DNA from: Myxococcus landrumus
GTDB lineage: Bacteria > Myxococcota > Myxococcia > Myxococcales > Myxococcaceae
Length of the DNA stretch: 64,000 bases
Assembly: GCF_017301635.1 (NCBI RefSeq)
Contig: NZ_CP071091.1
Location: forward strand, 5,530,001 to 5,594,000
Direction of reading: 5' to 3'
Part shown: piece after piece, positions 8,686 through 16,789 of the stretch
How positions within the stretch are numbered: position 1 is the first letter of the stretch
Layout: each line of letters opens with the position of its first letter
Position numbers and translations under genes: made by a program
The notes under the pieces: generated by a model
What the model was told of the DNA's origin: nothing
Database searches by the model: none
The model's input: the letters and a program-made list of their open reading frames with translations, nothing else

Positions 8686-10170
8686 TCAGCGCCTCAACAT
8701 GACGACCCGCGAGGGGTCCGCGTCGGCATGCGCGAAGAGCCGCGCGGAGCGCTCGGCCACCGCGTCCGCCACCAACTCCAGCGCCAGCTCCTCATCACGA
8801 CTGGTGGCGTTGCGCCCGTTGGCCCACGCCAGCGACAGCGCCCCAATCACCGCGTCCCCATCCTTCACATCGAGCCGCAGGTCGAAGGAGACCGGGCTGC
8901 CCGGAGCGCGCTGGGTCTCGAAGACGATGCCCTCGGTGAGCTCGTTGCGGACGTGCTGGAAGCGCAGCTCCAGCCTCGACACATCCAGGCCCTCCGCCAG
9001 GGCGCGGACCGCGGTCCAGACCTCCTGCACGGACTTCGCGGCACGGACCGACGCGGAGACGTCCTTCACCAGCGAGCGCAACCGGATGTTGCGCTGACGG
9101 GTCTGCTGCATGTCCCCCGCGCGCGCGAGGTCCAGGTAGCCCAGCTTGCGCATCAGCACCACGATGACCACGCCCATGCCACTGAGCAGCAGGGCGCTCT
9201 GCACGCTGTTGGCGAAGTTCAGGCCCAGCGCCGTCAGCGTGAAGAGTCCGCACAGGCCATAGAGCACCAGCACGGTGGAGCGGTGGCTGAGCACCAGGCG
9301 GCTCATGATGCGGTGATGGATGTGCTCCTTGTCCGCGCTGAACAGCGGGCGGCCCAGGAGCGAACGGCGCACCACGGCGAGCAGCGTGTCCATGATGGGC
9401 AGCCCCAGCGCCATCACGGGCACGAGCATGGCCACGGCCGTGCCGCTCTTGGTGCTCGTCTTGATGGACACCGCCGCGAGCACGAAGCCCAGGAACATGC
9501 TGCCCGTGTCCCCCATGAAGATGGAGGCCGGGTTGAAGTTGAAGACCAGGAACCCGAGGATGGCGCCCGCGAGCGCCGCCATCAGCAGGCACAACAGAAT
9601 GTCGCCCCGCGCGAGCGCGAGGATGAAGTTGGTGCTGACGCCGAAGAAGGCGACGCCTCCCGCGAGCCCGTCCAGGCCATCAATCAGGTTGAGCGCGTTG
9701 ACGACGCCGACCATCCAGAACACGGTGAACGGAAGGCCGAGCACGCCCAGCGACAGCTCCGGGCCGAAGGGATTGGCGATGACCTCGATGCGGAAGCCGA
9801 GGGCGTAGAGTCCCAGCGCGACGAGGAACTGCACGGTGAACTTGAGCCGGGCATTCGCGCCACGCAGGTCGTCATAGAGCCCGAGCGCCGCGATGGCCGC
9901 GCCTCCCAGGAAGAGGCCGTAGACGAGCTCCGTGTGGAGGCGGAAGTGATGCCCGACGCCGGAGTCCACGAGGAACAGCGCGCACAAGGGGGCGAAGAAG
10001 CCCGCGACGATGCCGACGCCGCCGAGCCTGGGAATGGGCCGGACGTGGACCTTGCGACTGGAGTCGACCGGGTCCATCCACCCCGAGGCCCGGGCCCAGT
10101 TGCGCACGAAGTACGTGAGCGTCAGGGCCACCGCCAGGGAGAGCAGGAATGCGACGAAGAACGTGATCAT
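8686..10170 (-). CDS. WecA/MraY-family undecaprenyl-phosphate sugar-1-phosphate transferase with C-terminal extension
   Basis: This 494-residue protein has a PNPT-family membrane core of roughly 340 residues with about ten helices. It shows the catalytic Asp pair D100-D101 (YDDLRG), the NALNLIDGLDGLAGG motif (158-172), FMGDTGSMFLG and HIHHRIM. These enzymes load the first sugar phosphate, usually GlcNAc-1-P, onto undecaprenyl phosphate on the cytoplasmic face of the inner membrane, starting repeat-unit synthesis. The last 140 or so residues form a soluble domain resembling a GAF-like sensory module, which ordinary WecA lacks. The gene leads a minus-strand operon with the NTP_transf_5 genes. 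It is the only initiating transferase seen in the locus. Confidence 0.85.
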   Translation of the reverse strand: MITFFVAFLLSLAVALTLTYFVRNWARASGWMDPVDSSRKVHVRPIPRLGGVGIVAGFFAPLCALFLVDSGVGHHFRLHTELVYGLFLGGAAIAALGLYDDLRGANARLKFTVQFLVALGLYALGFRIEVIANPFGPELSLGVLGLPFTVFWMVGVVNALNLIDGLDGLAGGVAFFGVSTNFILALARGDILLCLLMAALAGAILGFLVFNFNPASIFMGDTGSMFLGFVLAAVSIKTSTKSGTAVAMLVPVMALGLPIMDTLLAVVRRSLLGRPLFSADKEHIHHRIMSRLVLSHRSTVLVLYGLCGLFTLTALGLNFANSVQSALLLSGMGVVIVVLMRKLGYLDLARAGDMQQTRQRNIRLRSLVKDVSASVRAAKSVQEVWTAVRALAEGLDVSRLELRFQHVRNELTEGIVFETQRAPGSPVSFDLRLDVKDGDAVIGALSLAWANGRNATSRDEELALELVADAVAERSARLFAHADADPSRVVMLRR

Positions 10171-10598
10171 CGAGTTGTGCCGCGCCGCCCATGGTGGGGG
10201 CTGGCGTCACGGCGCGTCAATGCATGTCCTTATGCGACACAAACGCGTGCGTCCGAGATGACCCGCCCATCCGAGGACGTCACGGATTCGATTCACATCG
10301 CAGGTCTCCGTCATGCGTGGCATCACCCGAGCACTGTCGGCCCACGCCTGTAAGGTTCCTGGCCAATTGGAAAAGGGGGCCTGCGACCAGGCCCTTCCCT
10401 GTCCGCTGTTGACGCCTTCTCGACGGGGGACACAATGCGCCTCCTCTTCGTCCTCATGCGTTCCCGGCTCCGCGACCCCCACCGAGTGCATCACCCGACA
10501 CGTCGCGCCGCTCGAAGTCCTTCGACGCCTCGGGGCGCGCCCGTCCTTGCTTCGTGCGATGCGCTCGACTGCTCGCTTTCGGATGGTGGAGTCGTCCG
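10171..10598. other. Divergent intergenic region, 428 bp
   Basis: This is the largest non-coding gap, between the WecA-like gene and the acyltransferase/GT2 operon. A TTGACG hexamer at 10409-10414 precedes a weak ACAATG 17 bases downstream, a possible plus-strand promoter. The short reading frames across it lack codon bias and ribosome sites. I see no RNA gene. Confidence 0.4.
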
Positions 10599-11708
10599 TT
10601 GACCCACGCTTCCGAACGCAGAATGGACGGACTGGACCTCCTGCGCGCCATCGCCATCCTGGGCGTGCTGGTCTTCCACGCGCCCAAGGTCGTCCATGAG
10701 GCGGTGCCCCTCACGCTCAGGGCCGCCTTCGCGCATGGGTGGATGGGCGTGGACCTCTTCTTCGTCCTCTCCGGCTACCTCATCGGGCGGCAGGTCTTCG
10801 CACCGGAGACGGACGCGCCCCTGGGCTCGCAGTTGCGCACGTTCTGGATGAAGCGCTGGATGCGCACCCTGCCGCTCTACTTCGTGGTGCTCGCGCTCTA
10901 CGCGCTCAAGCCCTGGGTGGTGGGCACGCCCTTCCTGGGCGGAGGCTGGCACTACGCGCTGTTCCTCCAGAACTTCTCGCTGCCGCGCGACTTCGTGCAG
11001 AGCTGGTCCTTGTGCGTGGAGGAGCACTTCTACGTGGTGCTGCCCTTGCTCGCCTTCGTGCTGGGCGGGCGCCGCTGGCCTGCGTGGGCCTGGCTGGTGC
11101 CCGTGGGAGTGAGCGTCCTGTCGCGAGCGCTCTGTGTCTGGGACCTCCCGCCGAACGAACACCTGTCGACCTTCCCCGAGTTCGTGGCGTGGTCCACGGA
11201 GCAGCACCTGGACGGACTCGCCATCGGCGTGTTCCTGGCGCGGACCGCGCCCACCTGGAGACAGTGGCCGAGCCCCTGGCGCATCACCTGCGCCGTCGCG
11301 GGAGGACTCCTGTTGGTGGTGGCGGTGGGGTGGCATGGCGCGCTCGTGACGACGACGAGCCATGTCTGGATTTTCAGTGCGCTCGCGGCCGGCTTCGGCG
11401 CGGTGCTGGTGGGAATCGAGACGCTGCGGCTTCCCCAGTGGCTCCGCTGGGGCATCTACCCGACGGCGCTGCTCTCCTATGGCGCCTATCTGTGGCATGG
11501 GCTCGTGGTCCGGGTCCTCGAGCGTCTGGACTTGAGGCTGGGCGCGTGGGGACTGGACCTCGCCGCGTTCCTGGCGCTCACGCTGGGCGTCTCGTGGGTG
11601 ACCTATGTCACGGTGGAGAAACCCTTCCTCAAGCTCCGGGATGCGCTGCTCGCGCGACGGGCTGACGTGCGCGGCCCCCTGCGAGCCGGCATGGAGACAC
11701 AGCGATGA
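10599..11708 (+). CDS. Acyltransferase-3 family membrane protein
   Basis: This protein of about 369 residues is a multi-helix acyltransferase 3 member. It shows the hallmark MDGLDLLRAIAILGVLVFH, then DLFFVLSGYLIG, RWMRTLPLYF and WSLCVEEHFY with the conserved Glu. It should O-acylate a surface glycan or its lipid-linked precursor at the inner membrane. The start is uncertain. TTG 10599 has a GGTGGAG site 7 bases upstream, ATG 10623 begins right at the hallmark, and GTG 10554 is also in frame. The stop overlaps the next gene (ATGA at 11705), making it the first gene of a three-gene coupled operon. Confidence 0.82.
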   Translation: MTHASERRMDGLDLLRAIAILGVLVFHAPKVVHEAVPLTLRAAFAHGWMGVDLFFVLSGYLIGRQVFAPETDAPLGSQLRTFWMKRWMRTLPLYFVVLALYALKPWVVGTPFLGGGWHYALFLQNFSLPRDFVQSWSLCVEEHFYVVLPLLAFVLGGRRWPAWAWLVPVGVSVLSRALCVWDLPPNEHLSTFPEFVAWSTEQHLDGLAIGVFLARTAPTWRQWPSPWRITCAVAGGLLLVVAVGWHGALVTTTSHVWIFSALAAGFGAVLVGIETLRLPQWLRWGIYPTALLSYGAYLWHGLVVRVLERLDLRLGAWGLDLAAFLALTLGVSWVTYVTVEKPFLKLRDALLARRADVRGPLRAGMETQR

Positions 11709-12670
11709 GCCAGCCTGGCGTCACCTTGGTCATCCCCACGTACAACGGCGCGCGGCGGGTCGAAGCACCGCTGCAGGCGTTGCTCGCGCAGCAGGCGCCG
11801 AGTGACTGCTTCGAGGTCGTCGTCGTGGACAACAACTCGACCGACGGCACGTCGCGCGTCGTCGAGGCGAGTCCATCCGTGGCAGGGCTGCGTCAGCGCG
11901 GCATCGAGGTCCGGGTGGTTTCCGAGACCCGGCAGGGCCTCCTCTTCGCGCGGCTGTGCGGCATCCAGAGCGCGCGCCGGGACGTCGTCTGCTTCCTCGA
12001 TGATGACAACGTCCCCGAGCCGAACTTCGTCGCGGATGGCCTGGTGCACTTCCAGGACGAGCACGTCGGTGTCGTGGTGTCACGGTTGTACCCGCGCTAC
12101 GAGACGCCGCCTCCTCCGAGCATCTCCCGGCGGGAGCACCTGCTCGCCATCAATCACCGACTGGGAGATGCCCCCATCGACTTCGGCGCGGCGGCCACGA
12201 TTGCACCCACGATTGGCGCGGGGTTGTGGCTGCGTCGCGCCGCCTTCCTGGAGGCCGTGCCGTGGCGCACGCCGGAGCAGCTCATGCCGGACCGGCTCGG
12301 CGAGCAGCTCTTGAGCGGTGGGGACATCGAGTTCGGATTCCTGTTGGGCAAGGCCGGACATCGGCGCGTCTATTCACCCTCGCTGAAGGTGTGGCACCTC
12401 ATCCCCCGCTCCCGGTTCGAGACCCGGTACTTCCTCCGGCTCATCGTCGGCGTGGTGCGCAGCGAGAAGACACTCGAGGCGCGCTATCTGGGCCGCAAGT
12501 CCGCGGGCGTCGGTCAGTTGAAGAACTGGGCGCGCCTGTTGGGCGCGGGGCTCGCGAGTCCCGCGTTGGCGCTGCGCGGGGACGCGGTCCGGGAGATTCT
12601 CTTCGTCCTGGCGAGCCGCTGGGCACAGGTGCAAGGGCCGTATTCACAGCTCCACGAGCCACGGCCATGA
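11705..12670 (+). CDS. Family 2 glycosyltransferase
   Basis: The 321-residue GT-A fold enzyme begins with GVTLVIPTYNGARRVEAPL and has the nucleotide-binding VVVVDNNSTDGT segment. Its metal-binding DxD lies in FLDDDN near residues 98-103. A GGAG ribosome site lies 8 bases before ATG 11705. Family 2 members are inverting cytoplasmic transferases that add sugars to lipid-linked intermediates. Donor and acceptor are not predictable. It is coupled on both sides by ATGA overlaps to acyltransferase-3 genes, so it probably adds a sugar that these acylate. Confidence 0.85.
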   Translation: MSQPGVTLVIPTYNGARRVEAPLQALLAQQAPSDCFEVVVVDNNSTDGTSRVVEASPSVAGLRQRGIEVRVVSETRQGLLFARLCGIQSARRDVVCFLDDDNVPEPNFVADGLVHFQDEHVGVVVSRLYPRYETPPPPSISRREHLLAINHRLGDAPIDFGAAATIAPTIGAGLWLRRAAFLEAVPWRTPEQLMPDRLGEQLLSGGDIEFGFLLGKAGHRRVYSPSLKVWHLIPRSRFETRYFLRLIVGVVRSEKTLEARYLGRKSAGVGQLKNWARLLGAGLASPALALRGDAVREILFVLASRWAQVQGPYSQLHEPRP

Positions 12671-13740
12671 CCCGCTCGTCCCGCCCGACGCTGCGTGAGT
12701 GCATTGAGGGCCGGAGCAACAACCTGGACTTCCTGCGCTTCGCCGCGGCGTCGGGCGTCATCGCCAGCCACGCGTTTCCGTTGGGGGAAGGACCGAAGGA
12801 GGGCACGGAGCCGCTGACGGTCTTCACCCATGGACAGGTGAGCCTGGGGATTGTCTGCGTGGCGGTGTTCCTGGTCATCAGCGGGGTCCTCATCTCGCGA
12901 AGCTGGGAGCGCGGACAGGATGCCCGCGGCTTCCTCCAGGCCCGGACGCTGCGCATCTTCCCGGGGCTCGCGGTCTCGCTGCTGCTGACGGCTTTCGGGC
13001 TCGGGGCCGCGTTCACCTCCCTGCCGTTGCGGGAGTACTTCGCGGCTTCGGAGACGTACACGTTCATCCTCCGCAACCTCACGCTCGTCGAGCCGCAGTG
13101 GGCGTTGCCTGGGGTGTTCCCATCGAACGTGTACGCGAGTGCCGTCAACGGCTCGCTGTGGACGCTGAAGTACGAGGTGGGCTTCTACCTGGTCGTGCTC
13201 GGACTGGGGTTGGCGAAGCTGCTCCGGAAGGACCTGACGCTCGTGGGGTGGTGCCTCACGGCGGGGGTGTCGTTCCTGCACATCGGCCGGCTGGGGTTCT
13301 GGCCAGAGCTCGGGCTCTACTTCGGGGGCGGGATGGTGCTCTACCTCTGGAGGGACCGGGTGAGGATGAGTCCCTGGCTCGCCCTCGCCTGTGTCGCCGT
13401 CCTGACGGGCACGGCGATGGCGGGGACAGGGCTGAAGGTGGCCATGGGCTCATGCGGGGCGTACCTCGTGATGTACCTCGCGTTCGTTCCGAGCCGGCTC
13501 GCGCACTTCGGACGCCATGGGGACTTCTCCTATGGCGTCTACATCTATGCGTTCCCCGTGCAGCAAGCCGTCACGGCGCTGGTGGGTGGCCCCATGCCGT
13601 GGTGGCAGAACGCACTGCTCTCGTTTCCCCCCACGCTGCTCCTGGGGTTCCTGTCGTGGAGATATATCGAGCGCCAGGCCCTTCGCGTGAAGCGGCGGCC
13701 GGGTGAGTCACCCAAGCTGGCCACCGTCTCGGCGCCCTGA
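12667..13740 (+). CDS. Acyltransferase-3 family membrane protein
   Basis: This 357-residue multi-helix protein carries the acyltransferase 3 start motif NNLDFLRFAAASGVIASHAF, the VFLVISGVLISRSW loop and the SLWTLKYEVGFY segment with a conserved Glu. It resembles the OafA/ExoZ type of exopolysaccharide acylase at the inner membrane. ATG 12667 overlaps the GT2 stop by ATGA. It ends the operon and converges on the ROK kinase gene after a 15-base gap. Confidence 0.82.
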   Translation: MTRSSRPTLRECIEGRSNNLDFLRFAAASGVIASHAFPLGEGPKEGTEPLTVFTHGQVSLGIVCVAVFLVISGVLISRSWERGQDARGFLQARTLRIFPGLAVSLLLTAFGLGAAFTSLPLREYFAASETYTFILRNLTLVEPQWALPGVFPSNVYASAVNGSLWTLKYEVGFYLVVLGLGLAKLLRKDLTLVGWCLTAGVSFLHIGRLGFWPELGLYFGGGMVLYLWRDRVRMSPWLALACVAVLTGTAMAGTGLKVAMGSCGAYLVMYLAFVPSRLAHFGRHGDFSYGVYIYAFPVQQAVTALVGGPMPWWQNALLSFPPTLLLGFLSWRYIERQALRVKRRPGESPKLATVSAP

Positions 13741-13755
13741 CCGTGTCAATCCCTC

Positions 13756-14781
13756 TCAGTGCAAGGGAGGTTCAGCCAGGAGCGCGGCGCCGATGGCGCC
13801 AGACAATTCTCCGAGCTGTGCCAACACCACTGGGGGCTGACGTTCAGGGACAAAGAGGTGCGGACGCATGGCTTCATGGATGCGGTCGGCATACTCGACG
13901 CCCAGCCGTGTCCCCAGTCCGCCGCCCAGGATGACCGCTTCCACATCCAGCAGGTTGATGGCGGACGCGATGCCGACCCCCATCATCAACACCGCTCTGT
14001 CGATGAGCCGGGTCGCCACCGCATCCCGCTCGTCCAGGGCCTTCTTCCAGATGCTGCTCGTCAACCGGGTCCGGTCCTTCTTCTTCATCCACTCGAGCAA
14101 CATCGTCTTCTCGCCCCGCCGCACCGCCTTGCGCGCCTTGAGCTCCAGGCACCCTCGGCCCGCGTAGGCCTCCATGCAGCCACGGCGCCCACAGCCACAG
14201 CGCGAGCCCCCTGGCTTCACCACGACATGGCCTATCTCTCCCGCCGCGCCCCGCCCGCGCCAGGGAACCCCGTCCAACACCAGCCCGCCGCCCACGCCCG
14301 TTCCCCACCACACGCCCAGCACCGAGCGATACGGCGTCCCCGCCCCCAGCCGGTACTCGGCGGTCACCGCGACCTGCACGTCATTGCCCAGCACCACCGG
14401 GCCATCCACCAGGTCCGCGAGCGCTCCCGCGAGGGGATAGGGCTCCGTCCACCCCTTGCCCACGTTGCTCACGCGCGCCAGCGTTCCCGTGTGGCTGTCC
14501 ACCGAGCCCGGTGCCCCCACGCCCACTCCCGCGAGTCGCCGGGGCGCAAGGCCCGCGGACCGCGCGGCATCTTCCAGGGCTTCGTAGATGGCACGCACCA
14601 CGTCCTTCGGCCCACCATCCGGAGTGGGGTGTCGAGCATTCCCCAAGGGCCGCCCCACCGCGTCGACGACCACCGCCTCAATCTTCGTCCCGCCCAGGTC
14701 GATGCCTCCCCACGCACTCCCCTTCACCTCGGACGACCGCCTCCCGCGATTGGACTCTCCCCCTCGATGAGCTTCGTCCAT
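13756..14781 (-). CDS. ROK-family sugar kinase
   Basis: The 341-residue protein has the ATP-binding GGIDLGGTKIEAVVVD motif (residues 25-40, Asp28), the GVGAPGSVD loop and the ROK zinc signature CGCGRRGCMEAYAG. It has no N-terminal helix-turn-helix, so it is a kinase rather than a NagC-type repressor. It should phosphorylate a free hexose or N-acetylhexosamine in the cytoplasm, most likely as a glucokinase. An insertion of about 30 residues (KTMLLEWMKKKDRTR) between the zinc motif and the last domain is unusual in length. ATG 14781 follows a GGAGG site. It may supply activated sugar for the surrounding pathway. Confidence 0.85.
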   Translation of the reverse strand: MDEAHRGGESNRGRRSSEVKGSAWGGIDLGGTKIEAVVVDAVGRPLGNARHPTPDGGPKDVVRAIYEALEDAARSAGLAPRRLAGVGVGAPGSVDSHTGTLARVSNVGKGWTEPYPLAGALADLVDGPVVLGNDVQVAVTAEYRLGAGTPYRSVLGVWWGTGVGGGLVLDGVPWRGRGAAGEIGHVVVKPGGSRCGCGRRGCMEAYAGRGCLELKARKAVRRGEKTMLLEWMKKKDRTRLTSSIWKKALDERDAVATRLIDRAVLMMGVGIASAINLLDVEAVILGGGLGTRLGVEYADRIHEAMRPHLFVPERQPPVVLAQLGELSGAIGAALLAEPPLH

Positions 14782-14911
14782 CCCGTGCCTCCGGAGCGCG
14801 TGCACACCTTCCTTGTCAGGAAGATGCGCAGCACCTCTCGATGCACAGGAACCCGCCTGAAGAACAGACAAGGCACCAGGCCCGTGATGAGCCTGGCGGC
14901 CCACGCCGCGC

Positions 14912-15829
14912 CTAACCTCGGTGAGCGCTCCGGAGCAGCCCACGCACGGCCATCTTGGGGAGGAATCCCAACATGTACCGCCAGCGCGGAACCTCCAGGT
15001 GGTACGGCAGGCTCCGTCGATACAGGTCCAGCGCGAGGTCCATCCTGCCGTGGTCCACCAGGACGTGTGAGACGTGCCGGCTGGCATAGAGCAGCATCTG
15101 CAACCGCTCGCGCCTCCGCTCCGCCCCACCCGGGTAACGGGCCAGGCGCTCCTGCATCAACTGGTACGCCATTCCCCGGTGGGCCGACTCCAACATCGTG
15201 GACTCGGAGCCCTCGTGCTTCCGGTAGCCCACGGCGAGCGGCGCACGCACCCAGGCAAACCCTGGCTCGGTCCCCAACCGGTACAGCAAATCGTAGTCCT
15301 CGGCGACGATGCGCAACGGCGTGAAGCCCTCCACCCGCCGCAGCGCCTCCGTCCGCACCGCCAGGACACATGCCGTGCGCGGCGTCGTGTCCCGCGCGCT
15401 CGCCAGGTAGTCCTGGAACGGCACCACATGAAGGGGCTCTCTCGCCACCCGCGTCAGCTCGTCCTCCTGTTGGAAGATCACCGACGAGCCCATCACCACC
15501 GCGGGCATGCCCTGCTCGCGCAACACCTGCCGGTACACCGCGAGCGTCCACGGGAACCACAGGTCATCGCTGTCCAGGAACACCACGTACTCGCCCCGAG
15601 CCTCCTGGATGCCCAGGTTGCGCGCGGCGCCCGGGCCCGCGTTGGCCTGCTGGAGCACCCGCACCTTCTCGCCGAGCCCCTTCAGGACCTCCAGCGTGTC
15701 GTCCGTGGAGCCATCGTCCACGACGAGTACCTCGTAATCCCGCTCCTCCTGCGCGAACACCGACGCGAGCGTCCGCTCCAACAGCCGCGCCCGGTTGTAC
15801 GTCGGGATGACGACCGAGAAGAACGGCAT
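14912..15829 (-). CDS. Family 2 glycosyltransferase
   Basis: The 305-residue GT2 enzyme shows FSVVIPTYNRARLLERTL, VLVVDDGSTDDT, the acceptor-side GPGAARNLGI and a DSDD metal site (VVFLDSDDLW). ATG 15829 comes one base after the stop of the upstream GT2 gene, so it belongs to the Wzx-GT2-GT2 operon. It probably adds one sugar of the repeat unit at the cytoplasmic face. Linkage and donor unknown. Confidence 0.87.
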   Translation of the reverse strand: MPFFSVVIPTYNRARLLERTLASVFAQEERDYEVLVVDDGSTDDTLEVLKGLGEKVRVLQQANAGPGAARNLGIQEARGEYVVFLDSDDLWFPWTLAVYRQVLREQGMPAVVMGSSVIFQQEDELTRVAREPLHVVPFQDYLASARDTTPRTACVLAVRTEALRRVEGFTPLRIVAEDYDLLYRLGTEPGFAWVRAPLAVGYRKHEGSESTMLESAHRGMAYQLMQERLARYPGGAERRRERLQMLLYASRHVSHVLVDHGRMDLALDLYRRSLPYHLEVPRWRYMLGFLPKMAVRGLLRSAHRG

Positions 15830-15830
15830 G

Positions 15831-16781
15831 TCAGACCCGCGCCCGCAGGCCCATCTCGGAGATGCGCAGGAACGTCGCAAGCTGCCTGCGGAACTCCGGC
15901 AGCGCCATCCGCCCTCGCAACAACGTCTGCGCCAGCACCAGCGAGTTGTACGGTAACGTCCCCACCAGGATGGCGCGCAGCATCCACTCCTGCATCCGGC
16001 CATGGTGCTTGCGGAAGTACGCCACCCGCGTGCGCCACAGCTCCACCCGCACCTTGTCCGGGCCCGTGACGGAGGGACGGAACGAGCGGCTCGACAGGTG
16101 CGTAATCACCGCCTCCGGGCAGAACGCCACCTCCCAACCCGCCTTCCACGCCCGGACACACCAGTCCGTGTCTTCCGTGTTCCCCAACGGCGACATCGCC
16201 TCGTCGAGCAGCCCCACCTCCGCCAGCGTCTCCTCCCGCACGACGATGCAGGCGCCCAACACCCAGTTCACCCGGGCCTCTTCATGCCCGTACTGCGCTG
16301 GGTCGATGTCCATCCGCTTCAGGAAGTGCAGCGGGCGCGGCAGGAACACCAGGTCAAACAACTGCCCCGACAAGGACATGGGGCGGAAGGTGCAGTTCTG
16401 CACCGTGCCATCCGCGTTCAACAGCCGCGCGCCCGCCATCCCCACTCGCGGGTTCTCGTCCATGAAGCGCACGAGCGCGTCGAACGCCCCCTCGTGCACG
16501 ATGGTGTCGTCGTTGAAGATGCAGATGTAGCGCCCGTGCGCCTGCTTCAGCACCTGGTTGTGATTCGCCGAGAAGCCCTTGCGCTCCGTGTTGAACAACC
16601 AACGCACCTGCGGGAAGTCGCGGCGCATCGCCTCCACGCCTCGCCCGTCCGTCGCGTTGTCCACCACCCACACCTCGAAGGTGCAGTCCCGCGTCGTCTC
16701 GAAGAGCGTGCGCAGGCAGTCGTGCAGCAGCTCGGGATTGCTGTGATTGACAATGGAGATGATCAGGTCTGCCTTCGCCAT
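15831..16781 (-). CDS. Family 2 glycosyltransferase, rhamnosyltransferase-like
   Basis: This 316-residue GT2 protein contains DLIISIVNHSNPELLHDCL, VWVVDNATDGRG, a CIFNDDT metal motif and ED-x-DWC (NTEDTDWCVRAW). This pattern is common in the rhamnosyltransferase-like (WsaF/RfbN) branch of family 2. ATG 16781 lies 8 bases beyond the wzx stop, with a GAGG site overlapping that stop, so it is coupled to the flippase gene. Substrate assignment is only a family resemblance. Confidence 0.85.
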   Translation of the reverse strand: MAKADLIISIVNHSNPELLHDCLRTLFETTRDCTFEVWVVDNATDGRGVEAMRRDFPQVRWLFNTERKGFSANHNQVLKQAHGRYICIFNDDTIVHEGAFDALVRFMDENPRVGMAGARLLNADGTVQNCTFRPMSLSGQLFDLVFLPRPLHFLKRMDIDPAQYGHEEARVNWVLGACIVVREETLAEVGLLDEAMSPLGNTEDTDWCVRAWKAGWEVAFCPEAVITHLSSRSFRPSVTGPDKVRVELWRTRVAYFRKHHGRMQEWMLRAILVGTLPYNSLVLAQTLLRGRMALPEFRRQLATFLRISEMGLRARV

Positions 16782-16789
16782 CGAATGCC

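Noticed and set aside
8233-10353. A 706-codon plus-strand frame opposite the WecA-like and NTP_transf_5 genes
   Set aside because: It is low-complexity, rich in Gln/His/Arg, and lies antisense to two well-conserved proteins.
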